This document shows, in pieces, positions 33,064 through 42,975 of a stretch of DNA of 64,000 bases; positions within the stretch are counted from its first letter, which is position 1; each line of letters opens with the position of its first letter. The notes beneath the pieces are model-generated. The model was not told the origin of the DNA and searched no databases. It saw only the letters and a list, made by a program, of their open reading frames with translations. This DNA is from Notolepis coatsorum. Taxonomy: Eukaryota > Chordata > Actinopteri > Aulopiformes > Paralepididae. The stretch lies in NCBI GenBank assembly GCA_963971535.1, contig OZ020589.1, positions 54,999,743 to 55,063,742 on the forward strand, written 5' to 3'. A program made the translations under genes and the position numbers.

Positions 33064-33203
33064 GGTGCGTTTCTACGAGGGTCCTCAGATGGTGGCAGAC
33101 ACAGGCATCATCATAGACGTCACCATGAGAGGAGGCAGACTGGGCGTCTTCTGTTTCTCCCAGGAGAACATCATCTGGGCCAACCTGCGGTACCGCTGCA
33201 ATG
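33064..33203 (+). CDS. Thrombospondin C-terminal domain exon (thbs3/thbs4/comp group)
   Basis: A 140-bp exon with a good acceptor (TGTTGCACCTGTTCAG before 33064) and a donor GTAAGG at 33204. It encodes [37 protein letters not shown] and ANLRYRCN. This is the highly conserved end of the lectin-like C-terminal domain of pentameric thrombospondins, secreted calcium-binding matrix glycoproteins. It would be the penultimate coding exon; the usual next residues (an acidic PED-containing tail) belong to a last exon not found in the window. GPQ-VAD-G-IID is closest to my memory of thbs3, but the paralogue is not certain. Reading frame and splice sites are intact. No other exon of this gene is visible in 33 kb upstream or 30 kb downstream. 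Confidence 0.88.
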
Positions 33204-33276
33204 GTAAGGTCTCCCTCCCTCGCTGACACTGCTCAGCTAACCGTGGAGAAGTCGCAGCGTTCTTTTAGGGCATTAA

Positions 33277-33329
33277 CCCTTTCACTGCCACACGACAGAA
33301 GGTTAACCCTTTCACTGTGACAATACAGA
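33277..33329. mobile_element. piggyBac-like MITE, copy 2, left part
   Basis: Begins after TTAA (33273-33276) with CCCTTTCACTGCCACACGAC. Interrupted here by the L1 insertion. Its right end lies at 60245-60346, followed by TTAA (60347-60350). Confidence 0.75.
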
Positions 33330-33345
33330 AGGTTAGGTTAGGTTT
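33330..33345. repeat. L1 target-site duplication, left
   Basis: AGGTTAGGTTAGGTTT, identical to 60097-60112. Confidence 0.88.
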
Positions 33346-33517
33346 TTTTTTTTTGTATTTTATTTTTTTTATTATTTTTTAAACAAACACATAAACAAAC
33401 ATGACAACACACAATAGGATATACAAATACACATATGCTCCAGCTCATACCCCCCTCTCCCGGACCCCCCATTGGATAATCCAACCATTATAATTTGTTC
33501 CTAACCAGACACTACCA

Positions 33518-35225
33518 TTATATGCTAGCTTTTATTCTCTCCACCACTTCTAACCACATTGCCATTTTGGATTCATTGAGACCCAAAATTCTAGCTGTTG
33601 ATATTTCTTGATAAATCACATCGAGATATGTAAGAATCCAGACCTTCCGGCAACTTTTTTCCGGTTGAAACCATCGTGATGCTATCAGCTTTTTAGCCAC
33701 TGTGATACCGGATAAAACCAATCTCTTTAGCTGTGGAGGTACTGCATGCTCAAAGACATCATTCAGTAATAATACAGATGGGTGTACAGGTATATCCAGA
33801 GTTAAGAGATTTGACAATTGCTGGGTCACTTCTTTCCAAAATATCTTAACTGGTGGGCAGTCCCAGTACATGTGCATAAATGTCCCTTCGTCCCCATTTG
33901 TACATAAGGAGCATTTGGAGACTTGTTTAAGACCCATTTTGTTCAGTCTTATAGGAGTTAAGTATGTCCTGTGAATATAGTTAAGATTGATTTGTTGATG
34001 GTCCGGGTTCCTTGATGCAAGGCGTACATTTGCCCAGGCTTCTTGCTAGTCAAAGTCTGTCTCCAGGTCTGGTATATCCCTCCTCCAGACTGAGTCTAGA
34101 TGTAGGGTTTCATACGAGGCCGTTAGTAATTGATGATACAAATCTGAAACAAAACCTCTCGATGTCTCTCTTTCATAGAAGAATTTGTGGTATCTGTGGT
34201 GTACAATTGGTATCCTTAATGGAACACCATGAGCCTTCAAACATGCCAATAACTGCGTAAAAATAATATGAGGACTTGGTGAGATAATTTTCTTTGCATA
34301 TTTCATCAAAACTACAAAAACCCTGTTTGTTGAAAACGTCTCCTAATGTGTGTATGCCTTGGTTTTCCCATCTAGGGAATCTTATAGGTTGTTTTCCAAT
34401 CAAGAGTGCATTGTTATTGAATAAGGGAGTATGATTATGCCATTTATGTGGGATAGAGTCTTTTTTTTGTGTTTCACGCCATATCCGGATTGCATGAGTG
34501 ATTATGGGGCCAAATTTCCGTTCGCATTGCTTAATTGATAATTTAGTGTATACTATGTCCTTCAGCCTATGTGGAGCTACTATATTTTCTTCTAAATTTC
34601 TCCAGGATACTGATGCTTGGGGATCAAACCATGTTGTCAGTGGTCTTAAAGTGTATGCCTTAAAATAGTGGTGGAAATCTGGAAATGCCATACCACCGTC
34701 TGCTTTGTTTCTCTGTGCGGTGGATCTTTTTATACGTGGTGGTTTGTTATTCCAAATAAATTTGTATGTGGAGGAGTGTAATTCTTTCCAGTAACCCTTT
34801 GGAGGGGGTAACGGTAGCATTGAGCTGAAGAAGTTGATTCTAGGTAGGACGTCCATCTTAACTATTGATATCCGTGCTTGTACTGAGTTTTTAAGTTTTG
34901 ACCACCTGACAAGGTCGTATTTGATTTTGTTTTGGATTTTTATGTAATTGTGCTTCACCGTTTGGCTTATGGTAGGCAATATTTCAACTCCCAAACATCT
35001 AAAGTGTTTTACCATCGGTATCTCTTCTGGGAGGGTTATATTTCTTTTTGCAGGGGCGTTAAGTGGGAGGAAGGCCGACTTCGGCCAATTTATCCTAAAT
35101 CCCGATAAATCTCCAAAGTCCTCAATCAACTTGAGAAGATGAGGCAATGCGGTGTTGGGGTTTTGCATGAACAGTATTACGTCGTCCGCATATAAACTAA
35201 TTTTGTGTTGTGTGCCCTTGATTAC
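33518..35225 (-). pseudogene. L1 ORF2, C-terminal half
   Basis: It resumes the RT after LTR element 1: LYADDVILFM (catalytic DD), FRINWPKSAFLPLN, then MDVLPRINFFSSMLPLPPP, FIWNNKPPRIKRSTAQRNK and the C-terminal Cys-rich CSLCTNGDEGTFMHMYWDC. Frame changes occur near 34240 and a TAG near 34047 interrupts the frame before 33937-33518. It directly continues the protein ending at 46036. Confidence 0.88.
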
Positions 35226-35230
35226 GATTG
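35226..35230. repeat. LTR element 1 target-site duplication, left
   Basis: GATTG, repeated at 46031-46035. It lies inside L1 ORF2, which fixes the element's outer boundaries. Confidence 0.92.
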
Positions 35231-35899
35231 TGTAAAGTGTCACAGCCAACTAAGTGACACTGGGTAGTATGACATCCTGATCTTATATATGATTATGGGG
35301 AATGTCTGTAGATTCTTCCTGGACAATGGAATAGAAACATGTTATGTGTAAACACTCCTCCTCCTCTGATTGGAGCTATGTATGTGACCTGTATATCTGT
35401 GGCCCTGAGTCAAGAGCAGGCCCGAGCTGAGAGCAAGTCGGCACAGTTTAAACCTGTCCTGTCTGCATAGAATAAAACCAATGATTGGTACAGGTGTATT
35501 GTATATTTATATATATATATACAATATATACAATGCAATATACAATAGTATATTGATGTATTACAGGTATGTAGTACGCAGTACAGGTATATTGTGTATT
35601 GTAGGAACACAGGCCAGTTATTCCCTCTCAATAATGACTACAGCCCAGAGGAATGTACGGGGGCCTCTCTGTTCAAGAAGGGACTTTCCACAGCAGAGAC
35701 AGAGGGAGGAAGAAGGGGAGTCAGGAAGTTAACCCTTACAGTGAGCCAGCAGAACAGACATGCTCTGTTCCAGCAAAAACGTTACAATTACTTTTCGAGT
35801 TACGGCCCAGTGGAGTACAATGGGAGGAGAGCCAGTCCCCACGTACCGTGCATTGACTGGCTGGTGAAATGACATCACGGTGACAGCGCTGTATTTAGA

Positions 35900-35934
35900 C
35901 CAATAAGCAGAAGAGATCTGGGGCCCTTTATAAA
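35900..35934 (+). promoter_or_regulatory. LTR promoter: CCAAT and TATA box
   Basis: ACCAATAAG at about 35899 and TTTATAAAGG with TATAAA at 35929-35934, ~30 bp before a likely start at ATCACAGGCAG. The same motifs are in the right LTR (TATAAA at 45138-45143). Confidence 0.75.
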
Positions 35935-36094
35935 GGCCAACTGGTCAGATCACAGGCAGATTTTACACTGAGCTGGAGAGATAGGAAGATGTTGCTTGCG
36001 GGCACAAGCCGTGCCAGATGAGATGTTTTGTGTTATACTTCTTTTAAACTGTAATGGATATTTCCGCTCAAGTCTTTTTCTGTAACTTTATTGA

Positions 36095-36100
36095 AATAAA
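36095..36100 (+). terminator. LTR polyadenylation signal
   Basis: AATAAA followed by a T-rich segment (ATGACTTTTTATAATCC). The right-LTR copy is at 45304-45309 and would end the element's transcript. Confidence 0.7.
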
Positions 36101-36821
36101 AATGACTTTTTATAATCCATTGAGTTCTTGGACTGATTCCTGCCAGCAATGCCAGCAAATACCAGCCGCGCCCTGATTTCCTCTGAGGTGACTATGTCCT
36201 GAAATACAGATTGAATCAATTGACTGGTTAATGCTTTTCAGCTAAAAAATATATATATATATATGTATATGCTATGTACTGATAAGAAATACTATGCATG
36301 TAGATGGGTGTTGTTTGCGGGTTCCGGTGTCTCTGTGTCCAGACTGACTCTGTCTTATGTGGGACCTCGACCGTCTGAATCACTGCAGGGTTCAAGACGG
36401 TCGGTTCCGCTGACGGAGGAGGAGGAGGAGGACAGGAGGGGCCGGGGAGTGCAAACAATGATTACGTGTTAGTACAGTGGTAATACTTATTAAACGATGA
36501 AATAATATCATCAAGCTTTCAAATGAGCAGTATTACAGACCATTCCTCACAAATGAGGACGGTGATGGTGGATGATATAATAGTTCTCCTAGACAATACA
36601 TTCGGTTTATTTCAAACAAGAAGAGATTAACAACTCTTCATGATTACATTTCATATCAACTGGATATCACAAGACCAGTGACTTGAAGTAATCTAGACAG
36701 AAATAGTCAATTGACTCGAGAACTTGGCGAGTTTAGCACCTCGCCGGGGGATATCGAGCGGCCGCGGGTTTATATCTCGAGTAGGCGATTGAGATATATA
36801 GAGGCGACCTGTAGCTTAACA

Positions 36822-36835
36822 TGGCGTCCCTGGGT
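36822..36835 (+). other. Primer binding site, tRNA-Asn type
   Basis: TGGCGTCCCTGGGT directly after the LTR is the complement of the 3' end of animal tRNA-Asn including CCA (14 of 14 bases). The match then breaks (TAGGGC against GGGC). tRNA sequence is from memory. Confidence 0.82.
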
Positions 36836-37329
36836 TAGGGCTGAGATCGGTAAGATAACAGCCAAAATAAAATAAACTAGAAATATTGGAAAAAAAAAAA
36901 AAAAAACGGAGAACCGAGTTTTAGAATACACCAGTCAAAGGATATTGATCTGTAGGGCCCTCGATGGAGAGCAGTGGCAAATTAAAGGCATCTGCATAGT
37001 GGGGGCATTGCTGGTGGAGCGGTTGAGCCCGCAAAATTGGATTAAAGAAAAAAAAAAAGGGGTAAAGAAAACCCTCTCTCTAAAATGTCTGGCAGTTTAG
37101 AGAGACATCAGCGAAGCCAAAACGGCCGAAGAAGACAGGACTACTGTCAAAAGCCTCTGGAGTAAAATTAAATTACAGATTTGGAAAAAATTAAAGTAGA
37201 AAGCTCTACTGGCGACTCGAGTGGAAGGCTCTACTCGGGGATATCACAAATGAATAGAAAGGGGGGGGGGAGTTACAAGTGCAACATAATTTCGTGCTTT
37301 GCCCACAGGAAGTGAACTGGACCTAGCCA
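36836..37329 (+). other. LTR element 1 leader
   Basis: A/G-rich, with poly-A tracts at 36890-36906 and 37050-37058 and no ORF. ACAGATTTGGAAAAAATTAAAG plus the following CTCTACT (37175-37215) recurs in altered form at 41170-41215, just before the 111-bp array. Confidence 0.6.
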
Positions 37330-38100
37330 GACGAGAGCCAACTACCAAAGATACTGTATGCAAGGAGGGGAGACTGTATGTGAAGCGAAGTCAAAACGAC
37401 CGTTCACAGAAAGGCGAACTGGATGGCTCCCTAGCCCAAAGATACTGTTTGTAAGGAGGAGAGACTGTATGTGAAGCGAAGTCAAAACGACCGTTCACAG
37501 AAAGGCGAACTGGATGGCTCCCTAGCCCAAAGATACTGTTTGTAAGGAGGAGAGACTGTATGTGAAGCGAAGTCAAAACGACCGTTCACAGAAAGGCGAA
37601 CTGGATGGCTCCCTAGCCCAAAGATACTGTTTGTGAGGAGGGGAGACTGTATGTGAAGCGAAGTCAAAACGACCGTTCACAGAAAGGCAAACTGGATGGC
37701 TCCCTAGCCCAAAGATACTGTTTGTAAGGAGGAGAGACTGTATGTGAAGCGAAGTCAAAACGACCGTTCACAGAAAGGCGAACTGGATGGCTCCCTAGCC
37801 CAAAGATACTGTTTGTGAGGAGAGGAGACTGTATGTGAAGCTAAGTCAAAACGACCGTTCACAGAAAGGCGAACTGGATGGCTCCCTAGCCCAAAGATAC
37901 TGTTTGTGAGGAGGGGAGACTGTATGTGAAGCGAAGTCAAAACGACCGTTCACAGAAAGGCGAACTGGATGGCTCCTTAGCCCAAAGATACTGTATGTGA
38001 GGAGGGGAGACTGTATGTGAAGCGAAGTCAAAACGACCGTTCACAGAAAGGCGAACTGGAGAGCCAACTACCCAAAGCTACTGTATGTGAGGAGAAGCCA
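37330..38100. repeat. 91-bp tandem array in LTR element 1
   Basis: Eight copies with starts of ACTGTATGTGAAGCGAAGTC near 37374, 37465, 37556, 37647, 37738, 37829, 37920 and 38011. A few unit-specific substitutions are present. The repeated 61-codon minus ORFs are repeat artefacts. Confidence 0.95.
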
Positions 38101-38370
38101 AAACGGCCGTTCACAGGACTGCAAGCTAACTAGCTCACCATCGGCTAACAAGCCAGTGCTAACACCCATGAGCTGGCCCTAGCCAGACGGAAGCTAACTA
38201 GCACGACATCGGCTAACAAGCCAGTGCTAACACCCATGAGCTGGCCCTAGCCAGACGGAAGCTAACTAGCACGACATCGGCTAACAAGCCAGTGCTAACA
38301 CCCATGAGCTGGCCCTAGCCAGACGGAAGCTAACTAGCTCACCATCGGCTAACAAACCAGTGCTAACACG
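38100..38370. repeat. 68-bp tandem array upstream of the zinc-finger ORF
   Basis: About four copies containing CATCGGCTAACAAGCCAGTG, with starts near 38139, 38207, 38275 and 38343. The last copy runs directly into the ATG at 38371, so this array is the immediate 5' leader of the ORF. Confidence 0.93.
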
Positions 38371-40254
38371 ATGTCTCACAATCATTCCCACATCATAGAG
38401 GAGGAATCACCCTCGGATGAGGGATTGGGAGTGTCCATACCCGACCTGGGTCTGGACTACCTAGGAGAACGGGAGGAACACCCAGAGTCCCCTGAAACGT
38501 TTGCGGGAAGTGAGGAATTCACAGATCCAAGCAAATCACAATACCCAGAGCTGCCGGCTGTACAGCAAGCAGTAATTGGCACAGAAAATAAACCTTACTG
38601 CTGTGACCAGTGTGGAAAGAGCTTCAAGACGAAGCGTCACCTTAAAGGTCACCACTTGGTGCACACAGAAGAGAAACCTTACTGCTGTGACCAGTGTGGA
38701 AAGGGCTTCAAGGCGAAGCGTAACCTTACACTACACCACGTGGTACACACAGGAGAGAAACCTTACTGCTGTGACCAGTGTGAGAAGACCTTCAAGAAAA
38801 AGGGAGAGCTTAAAATTCACTGTACGGTACACACACGAGAGAGACCTTACAGCTGTGGCCAGTGTGGAAAGAGCTTCAAGACAAAGACATGTCTTAACCA
38901 ACACTGTACGGTACACACACGAGAGAGACCTTACAGCTGTGCCCAGTGTGGAAGGAGCTTCAAGACAAAGGCTCACCTTAAATGTCACCACATGGTACAC
39001 ACAGGAGAGAAACCTTACTGCTGTGCCCAGTGTGGGAATACCTTCAAGACGAGGGCAGAGCTTAAACAACACCACCGGGTACACACAGAACATAAACCTT
39101 ACGGTTGCGCCCAGTGTGAGAAGGCCTTCAAGACGAAGGGAGAGCTTAAAATTCACTGTACGGTACACACACGAGAGAGACCTTACAGCTGTGGCCAGTG
39201 TGGAAAGAGCCTCAAGACAAAGACATGTCTTAAACGTCACCACATGGTACACACAGGAGAGAAACCTTACTGCTGTGCCCAGTGTGGGAAGACCTTCAAA
39301 ACGGAGGCAGAACTTAAACAACACCGCACGGTACACACAGAAGAGAAACCTTACTGCTGTGATCAGTGTGGAAGGAGCTTCAAGACGAAGACTCACCTTA
39401 AACATCACCACCTGGTACACACACGAGAGAGACCTTACAGCTGTGGCCAGTGTGGAAAGAGCTTCAAGACAAAGACATGCCTTAACCAACACCACATGGT
39501 ACACATGGAAGAGAAACCTTACTGCTGTGACCAGTGTGGAAGGAGCTTCAAGACGAAGACTCACCTTAAACATCACCACCTAATACACACAGAAGGGAAA
39601 CCTTACTGCTGTGACCAGTGTGGGAAGACCTTCAAGACGAAGGCAGAACTTAAACAACACCACACGGTACACACAGAAGAGAAACCTTACTGCTGTGACC
39701 AGTGTGGAAAGAGCTTCAAGGCGAAGCGTAACCTTACACTACACCACATGGTACACACACGAGAGAAACCATACTACTGTGACCAGTGTTACATGAGCTT
39801 CCGGAACCTGCAAGGGCTTAAGAGACACAGACGGCGGAGGCAGCCATGCAAGGTGCCAACCTGCTTAACGGGGGCAGTAAGGGGTTATGTGTCTCGCTCA
39901 AGAACACTGCGACACACTATCAAAGACGAGTGTGGAAATGGAAAAAACCAAGAAGACGATGTAGTCATTCTTCCTCTTTATGAGGCGCCAGGCTCCACCT
40001 CAAAACGAGTATCTCCCTCCACTGACATAGAGGCGTTCAACTCTCTAGACGAGTACCTAAAGGCCAAAAACATCAATTATGAGCACTGTTCCATTTTCTA
40101 TGGCCCAGAAGAGGAGGATGGCGACATTCAGATGAAGGATCAGAACCCGAGGCCACAGATGACACCTTCAGGTGAAACTGAGTCTGAGCCTGAACAGGAT
40201 GGGGAGCTAAATACCTCTGAAACTGAACACAGTTCTGATTACTCAACATATTGA
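38371..40254 (+). CDS. Poly-C2H2 zinc-finger protein carried by LTR element 1
   Basis: An uninterrupted 627-codon ORF. Residues 1-73 are an acidic N-terminal region (EEESPSDEGLG, DYLGEREEHPESPE) with no KRAB, SCAN or BTB domain that I recognise. From residue 78 there are 14 canonical C2H2 fingers at a strict 28-residue period with TGEKPY/TRERPY-type linkers. A fifteenth (about 470-490) keeps both Cys and one His, then runs into HRRRRQPC. Residues 495-627 form a Ser/Glu/Asp-rich tail. DNA-contact position -1 is Thr in most fingers, while positions 2, 3 and 6 vary, and some fingers (2 and 14; 6, 9 and 13) share contact residues, which points to internal duplication. It is expected to be a nuclear DNA-binding protein. 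It lies between the LTRs, has no introns, and would be transcribed from the LTR or a downstream promoter. Origin by capture of a host gene transcript is an inference. Confidence 0.93.
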   Translation: MSHNHSHIIEEESPSDEGLGVSIPDLGLDYLGEREEHPESPETFAGSEEFTDPSKSQYPELPAVQQAVIGTENKPYCCDQCGKSFKTKRHLKGHHLVHTEEKPYCCDQCGKGFKAKRNLTLHHVVHTGEKPYCCDQCEKTFKKKGELKIHCTVHTRERPYSCGQCGKSFKTKTCLNQHCTVHTRERPYSCAQCGRSFKTKAHLKCHHMVHTGEKPYCCAQCGNTFKTRAELKQHHRVHTEHKPYGCAQCEKAFKTKGELKIHCTVHTRERPYSCGQCGKSLKTKTCLKRHHMVHTGEKPYCCAQCGKTFKTEAELKQHRTVHTEEKPYCCDQCGRSFKTKTHLKHHHLVHTRERPYSCGQCGKSFKTKTCLNQHHMVHMEEKPYCCDQCGRSFKTKTHLKHHHLIHTEGKPYCCDQCGKTFKTKAELKQHHTVHTEEKPYCCDQCGKSFKAKRNLTLHHMVHTREKPYYCDQCYMSFRNLQGLKRHRRRRQPCKVPTCLTGAVRGYVSRSRTLRHTIKDECGNGKNQEDDVVILPLYEAPGSTSKRVSPSTDIEAFNSLDEYLKAKNINYEHCSIFYGPEEEDGDIQMKDQNPRPQMTPSGETESEPEQDGELNTSETEHSSDYSTY

Positions 40255-40680
40255 GTAATAGCTCAAGAGAAGCTAGCACAAGGAGACGCTAGCTCACCAA
40301 AGGGGCTTCAATGGCCCAAATGATGGAAAGAGAAGTAAGGACCCCCGGTCAAGATCCAGGGGATAAGATGGTGGAGAAACTAACCCCCGATCAGCAAGCA
40401 GAGATAAGGGCAACAAAGGGAGAAATTACCTTCTGGGGCCCTGACACATGACACTCAAGCAAGTGCAACCTGCACTTGACGGGAAAAACATGGGGGAGAA
40501 ACTAACCCCAGAGCAGCAAGCAGAGATGAGGGCAACAAAGGGAGAAATGACCTTCTGGGGCCCTGACACAAGTGACTCAAGCAAGTGCGAACTGCACTTG
40601 ACATACAGCTCATCTGTCAAGAGGAATAATATAAAGTGTTATTGTCATTTAGGAAGAAACATGACATAGAATACTACATG
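40255..40680 (+). repeat. ~127-bp duplication downstream of the zinc-finger ORF
   Basis: GGAGAAACTAACCCC, AGCAAGCAGAGATRAGGGC and CTTCTGGGGCCCTGACACA occur twice (about 40370-40460 and 40493-40575). The 73-codon ORF at 40448-40669 overlaps the second copy; no function is suggested. Confidence 0.75.
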
Positions 40681-41189
40681 CATTTTGTATATATTCTAAG
40701 TATAATATGTAAAGATGTCCGTCCTTGCTCTAAACCCAGAGTAAAGTAAAGTGAATTTGTCATCTATTTCATTCAGAAGGGATTTCCTGACAGCAACCAT
40801 TTGGTGGGTTAGCACCCTACCAGCCATATCAGCTGCATGAGATGTACACTCACCAGCGCCTATGGGTAAAAAATTGAGACTCTGCAAACTCTCATCAAGC
40901 TTAGCACCTTGACGCGGGGGGACAGAGCGAGCATCAGGGTCTCTGTATCCGACGGGCCTATCAGATTTGTGGGGACTTGGAAGCCTCAGCACACAGGACG
41001 CTGTGGTGCTTAGGCGGCCAAGTCACTGGTTTATAGGTCTGTCAAAACGGATTGGAGGTTCCGGGGCTAAGAACATGAGTTCAAGTGAGTTGGGCTTTAT
41101 ACTATTTAAATAGGTATCAAAAGCCGAAAGAATATGAACCGAAATGACTGCTGTCAGGTGCCTCTGGAGTAGAATTAATTACAGATTTG
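40681..41189. other. LTR element 1 interior, one unassigned minus ORF
   Basis: A 98-codon minus-strand ORF (40992-40696) has balanced protein-like composition (residues AADMAGRVLTHQMVAVRKSL) but no family I can name. It could be a relic of retroelement coding sequence. It ends before the 111-bp array. Confidence 0.35.
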
Positions 41190-42975
41190 AAAAAACCAAA
41201 CGTAGAAGGTTCTACTCAAAGAAAGAATCACACTTAAAGTATATTTTTGTGATTGCAGTGAACGATCACTCATGACTAAAAAATTACGTAATGTTTTCTT
41301 ACAGTCAAAAACGTAGAAGGTTCTACTCAAAGAAAGAATCACACTTAAAGTATATTTTTGTGATTGCAGTGAAAGATCACTCATGACTAAAAAGTTACGT
41401 AATGTTTTCTTACAGTCAAAAACGTAGAAGGTTCTACTTAAAGAAAGAATCACACTTAAAGTATATTTTTGTGATTGCAGTGAAAGATCACTCATGACTA
41501 AAAAGTTACGTAATGTTTTCATACAGTCAAAAACGTAGAAGGTTCTACTCAAAGAAAGAATCACACTTAAAGTATATTTTTGTGATTGCAGTGAAAGATC
41601 ACTCATGACTAAAAAGTTACGTAATGTTTTCTTACAGTCAAAAACGTAGAAGGTTCTACTCAAAGAAAGAATCACACTTAAAGTATATTTTTGTGATTGC
41701 AGTGAAAGATCACTCATGACTAAAAAGTTACGTAATGTTTTCTTACAGTCAAAAACGTAGAAGGTTCTACTCAAAGAAAGAATCACACTTAAAGTATATT
41801 TTTGTGATTGCAGTGAAAGATCACTCATGACTAAAAAGTTACGTAATGTTTTCTTACAGTCAAAAACGTAGAAGGTTCTACTCAAAGAAAGAATCACACT
41901 TAAAGTATATTTTTGTGATTGCAGTGAAAGATCACTCATGACTAAAAAGTTACGTAATGTTTTCTTACAGTCAAAAAACGTAGAAGGTTCTACTCAAAGA
42001 AAGAATCACACTTAAAGTATATTTTTGTGATTGCAGTGAAAGATCACTCATGACTAAAAAGTTACGTAATGTTTTCTTACAGTCAAAAACGTAGAAGGTT
42101 CTACTCAAAGAAAGAATCACACTTAAAGTATATTTTTGTGATTGCAGTGAAAGATCACTCATGACTAAAAAGTTACGTAATGTTTTCTTACAGTCAAAAA
42201 CGTAGAAGGTTCTACTCAAAGAAAGAATCACACTTAAAGTATATTTTTGTGATTGCAGTGAAAGATCACTCATGACTAAAAAATTACGTAATGTTTTCTT
42301 ACAGTCAAAAACGTAGAAGGTTCTACTCAAAGAAAGAATCACACTTAAAGTATATTTTTGTGATTGCAGTGAAAGATCACTCATGACTAAAAAGTTACGT
42401 AATGTTTTCTTACAGTCAAAAACGTAGAAGGTTCTACTCAAAGAAAGAATCACACTTAAAGTATATTTTTGTGATTGCAGTGAAAGATCACTCATGACTA
42501 AAAAGTTACGTAATGTTTTCTTACAGTCAAAAACGTAGAAGGTTCTACTCAAAGAAAGAATCACACTTAAAGTATATTTTTGTGATTGCAGTGAAAGATC
42601 ACTCATGACTAAAAAGTTACGTAATGTTTTCTTACAGTCAAAAACGTAGAAGGTTCTACTCAAAGAAAGAATCACACTTAAAGTATATTTTTGTGATTGC
42701 AGTGAAAGATCACTCATGACTAAAAAGTTACGTAATGTTTTCTTACAGTCAAAAACGTAGAAGGTTCTACTCAAAGAAAGAATCACACTTAAAGTATATT
42801 TTTGTGATTGCAGTGAAAGATCACTCATGACTAAAAAGTTACGTAATGTTTTCTTACAGTCAAAAACGTAGAAGGTTCTACTCAAAGAAAGAATCACACT
42901 TAAAGTATATTTTTGTGATTGCAGTGAAAGATCACTCATGACTAAAAAGTTACGTAATGTTTACTTACAGTCGAA
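41190..42975. repeat. 111-bp tandem array with splice-acceptor-like motifs
   Basis: Sixteen nearly identical copies (starts of GTCAAAAACGTAGAAGGTTC at 41304, 41415, 41526, 41637 and so on). Each unit contains TTTTTGTGATTGCAG and, after a branch-like TGACTAA, GTTTTCTTACAG on the plus strand. The long minus-strand ORFs (37 codons per unit) arise because 111 is divisible by three. Confidence 0.96.

Larger units (their letters stand above)
35231..36821 (+). repeat. LTR element 1, left LTR
   Basis: 1591 bp, from TGTAAAGTGTCACAGCC to CCTGTAGCTTAACA. Near its start GTGTCAC and GTGACAC can pair. A CCAAT box (about 35900) and TATAAA (35929-35934) predict transcription start near 35958-35962. AATAAA at 36095-36100 follows, so R is short and U5 about 700 bp. 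Confidence 0.93.

Noticed and set aside
35231-36821. The two 1.6-kb repeats as a simple segmental duplication
   Set aside because: TG...CA ends, a 5-bp target duplication at the outer edges only, a primer site and a polypurine tract fit LTRs much better.
38576-39583. A 335-codon plus ORF and 282-codon minus ORF over the zinc-finger gene
   Set aside because: Shadow frames of the 84-bp finger repeats.
41175-42939. Two long minus-strand ORFs (254 and 322 codons) with perfect 37-residue repeats
   Set aside because: They arise because the 111-bp repeat unit is divisible by three and lacks stops in one frame. No domain is recognisable and the repeat explains them fully.
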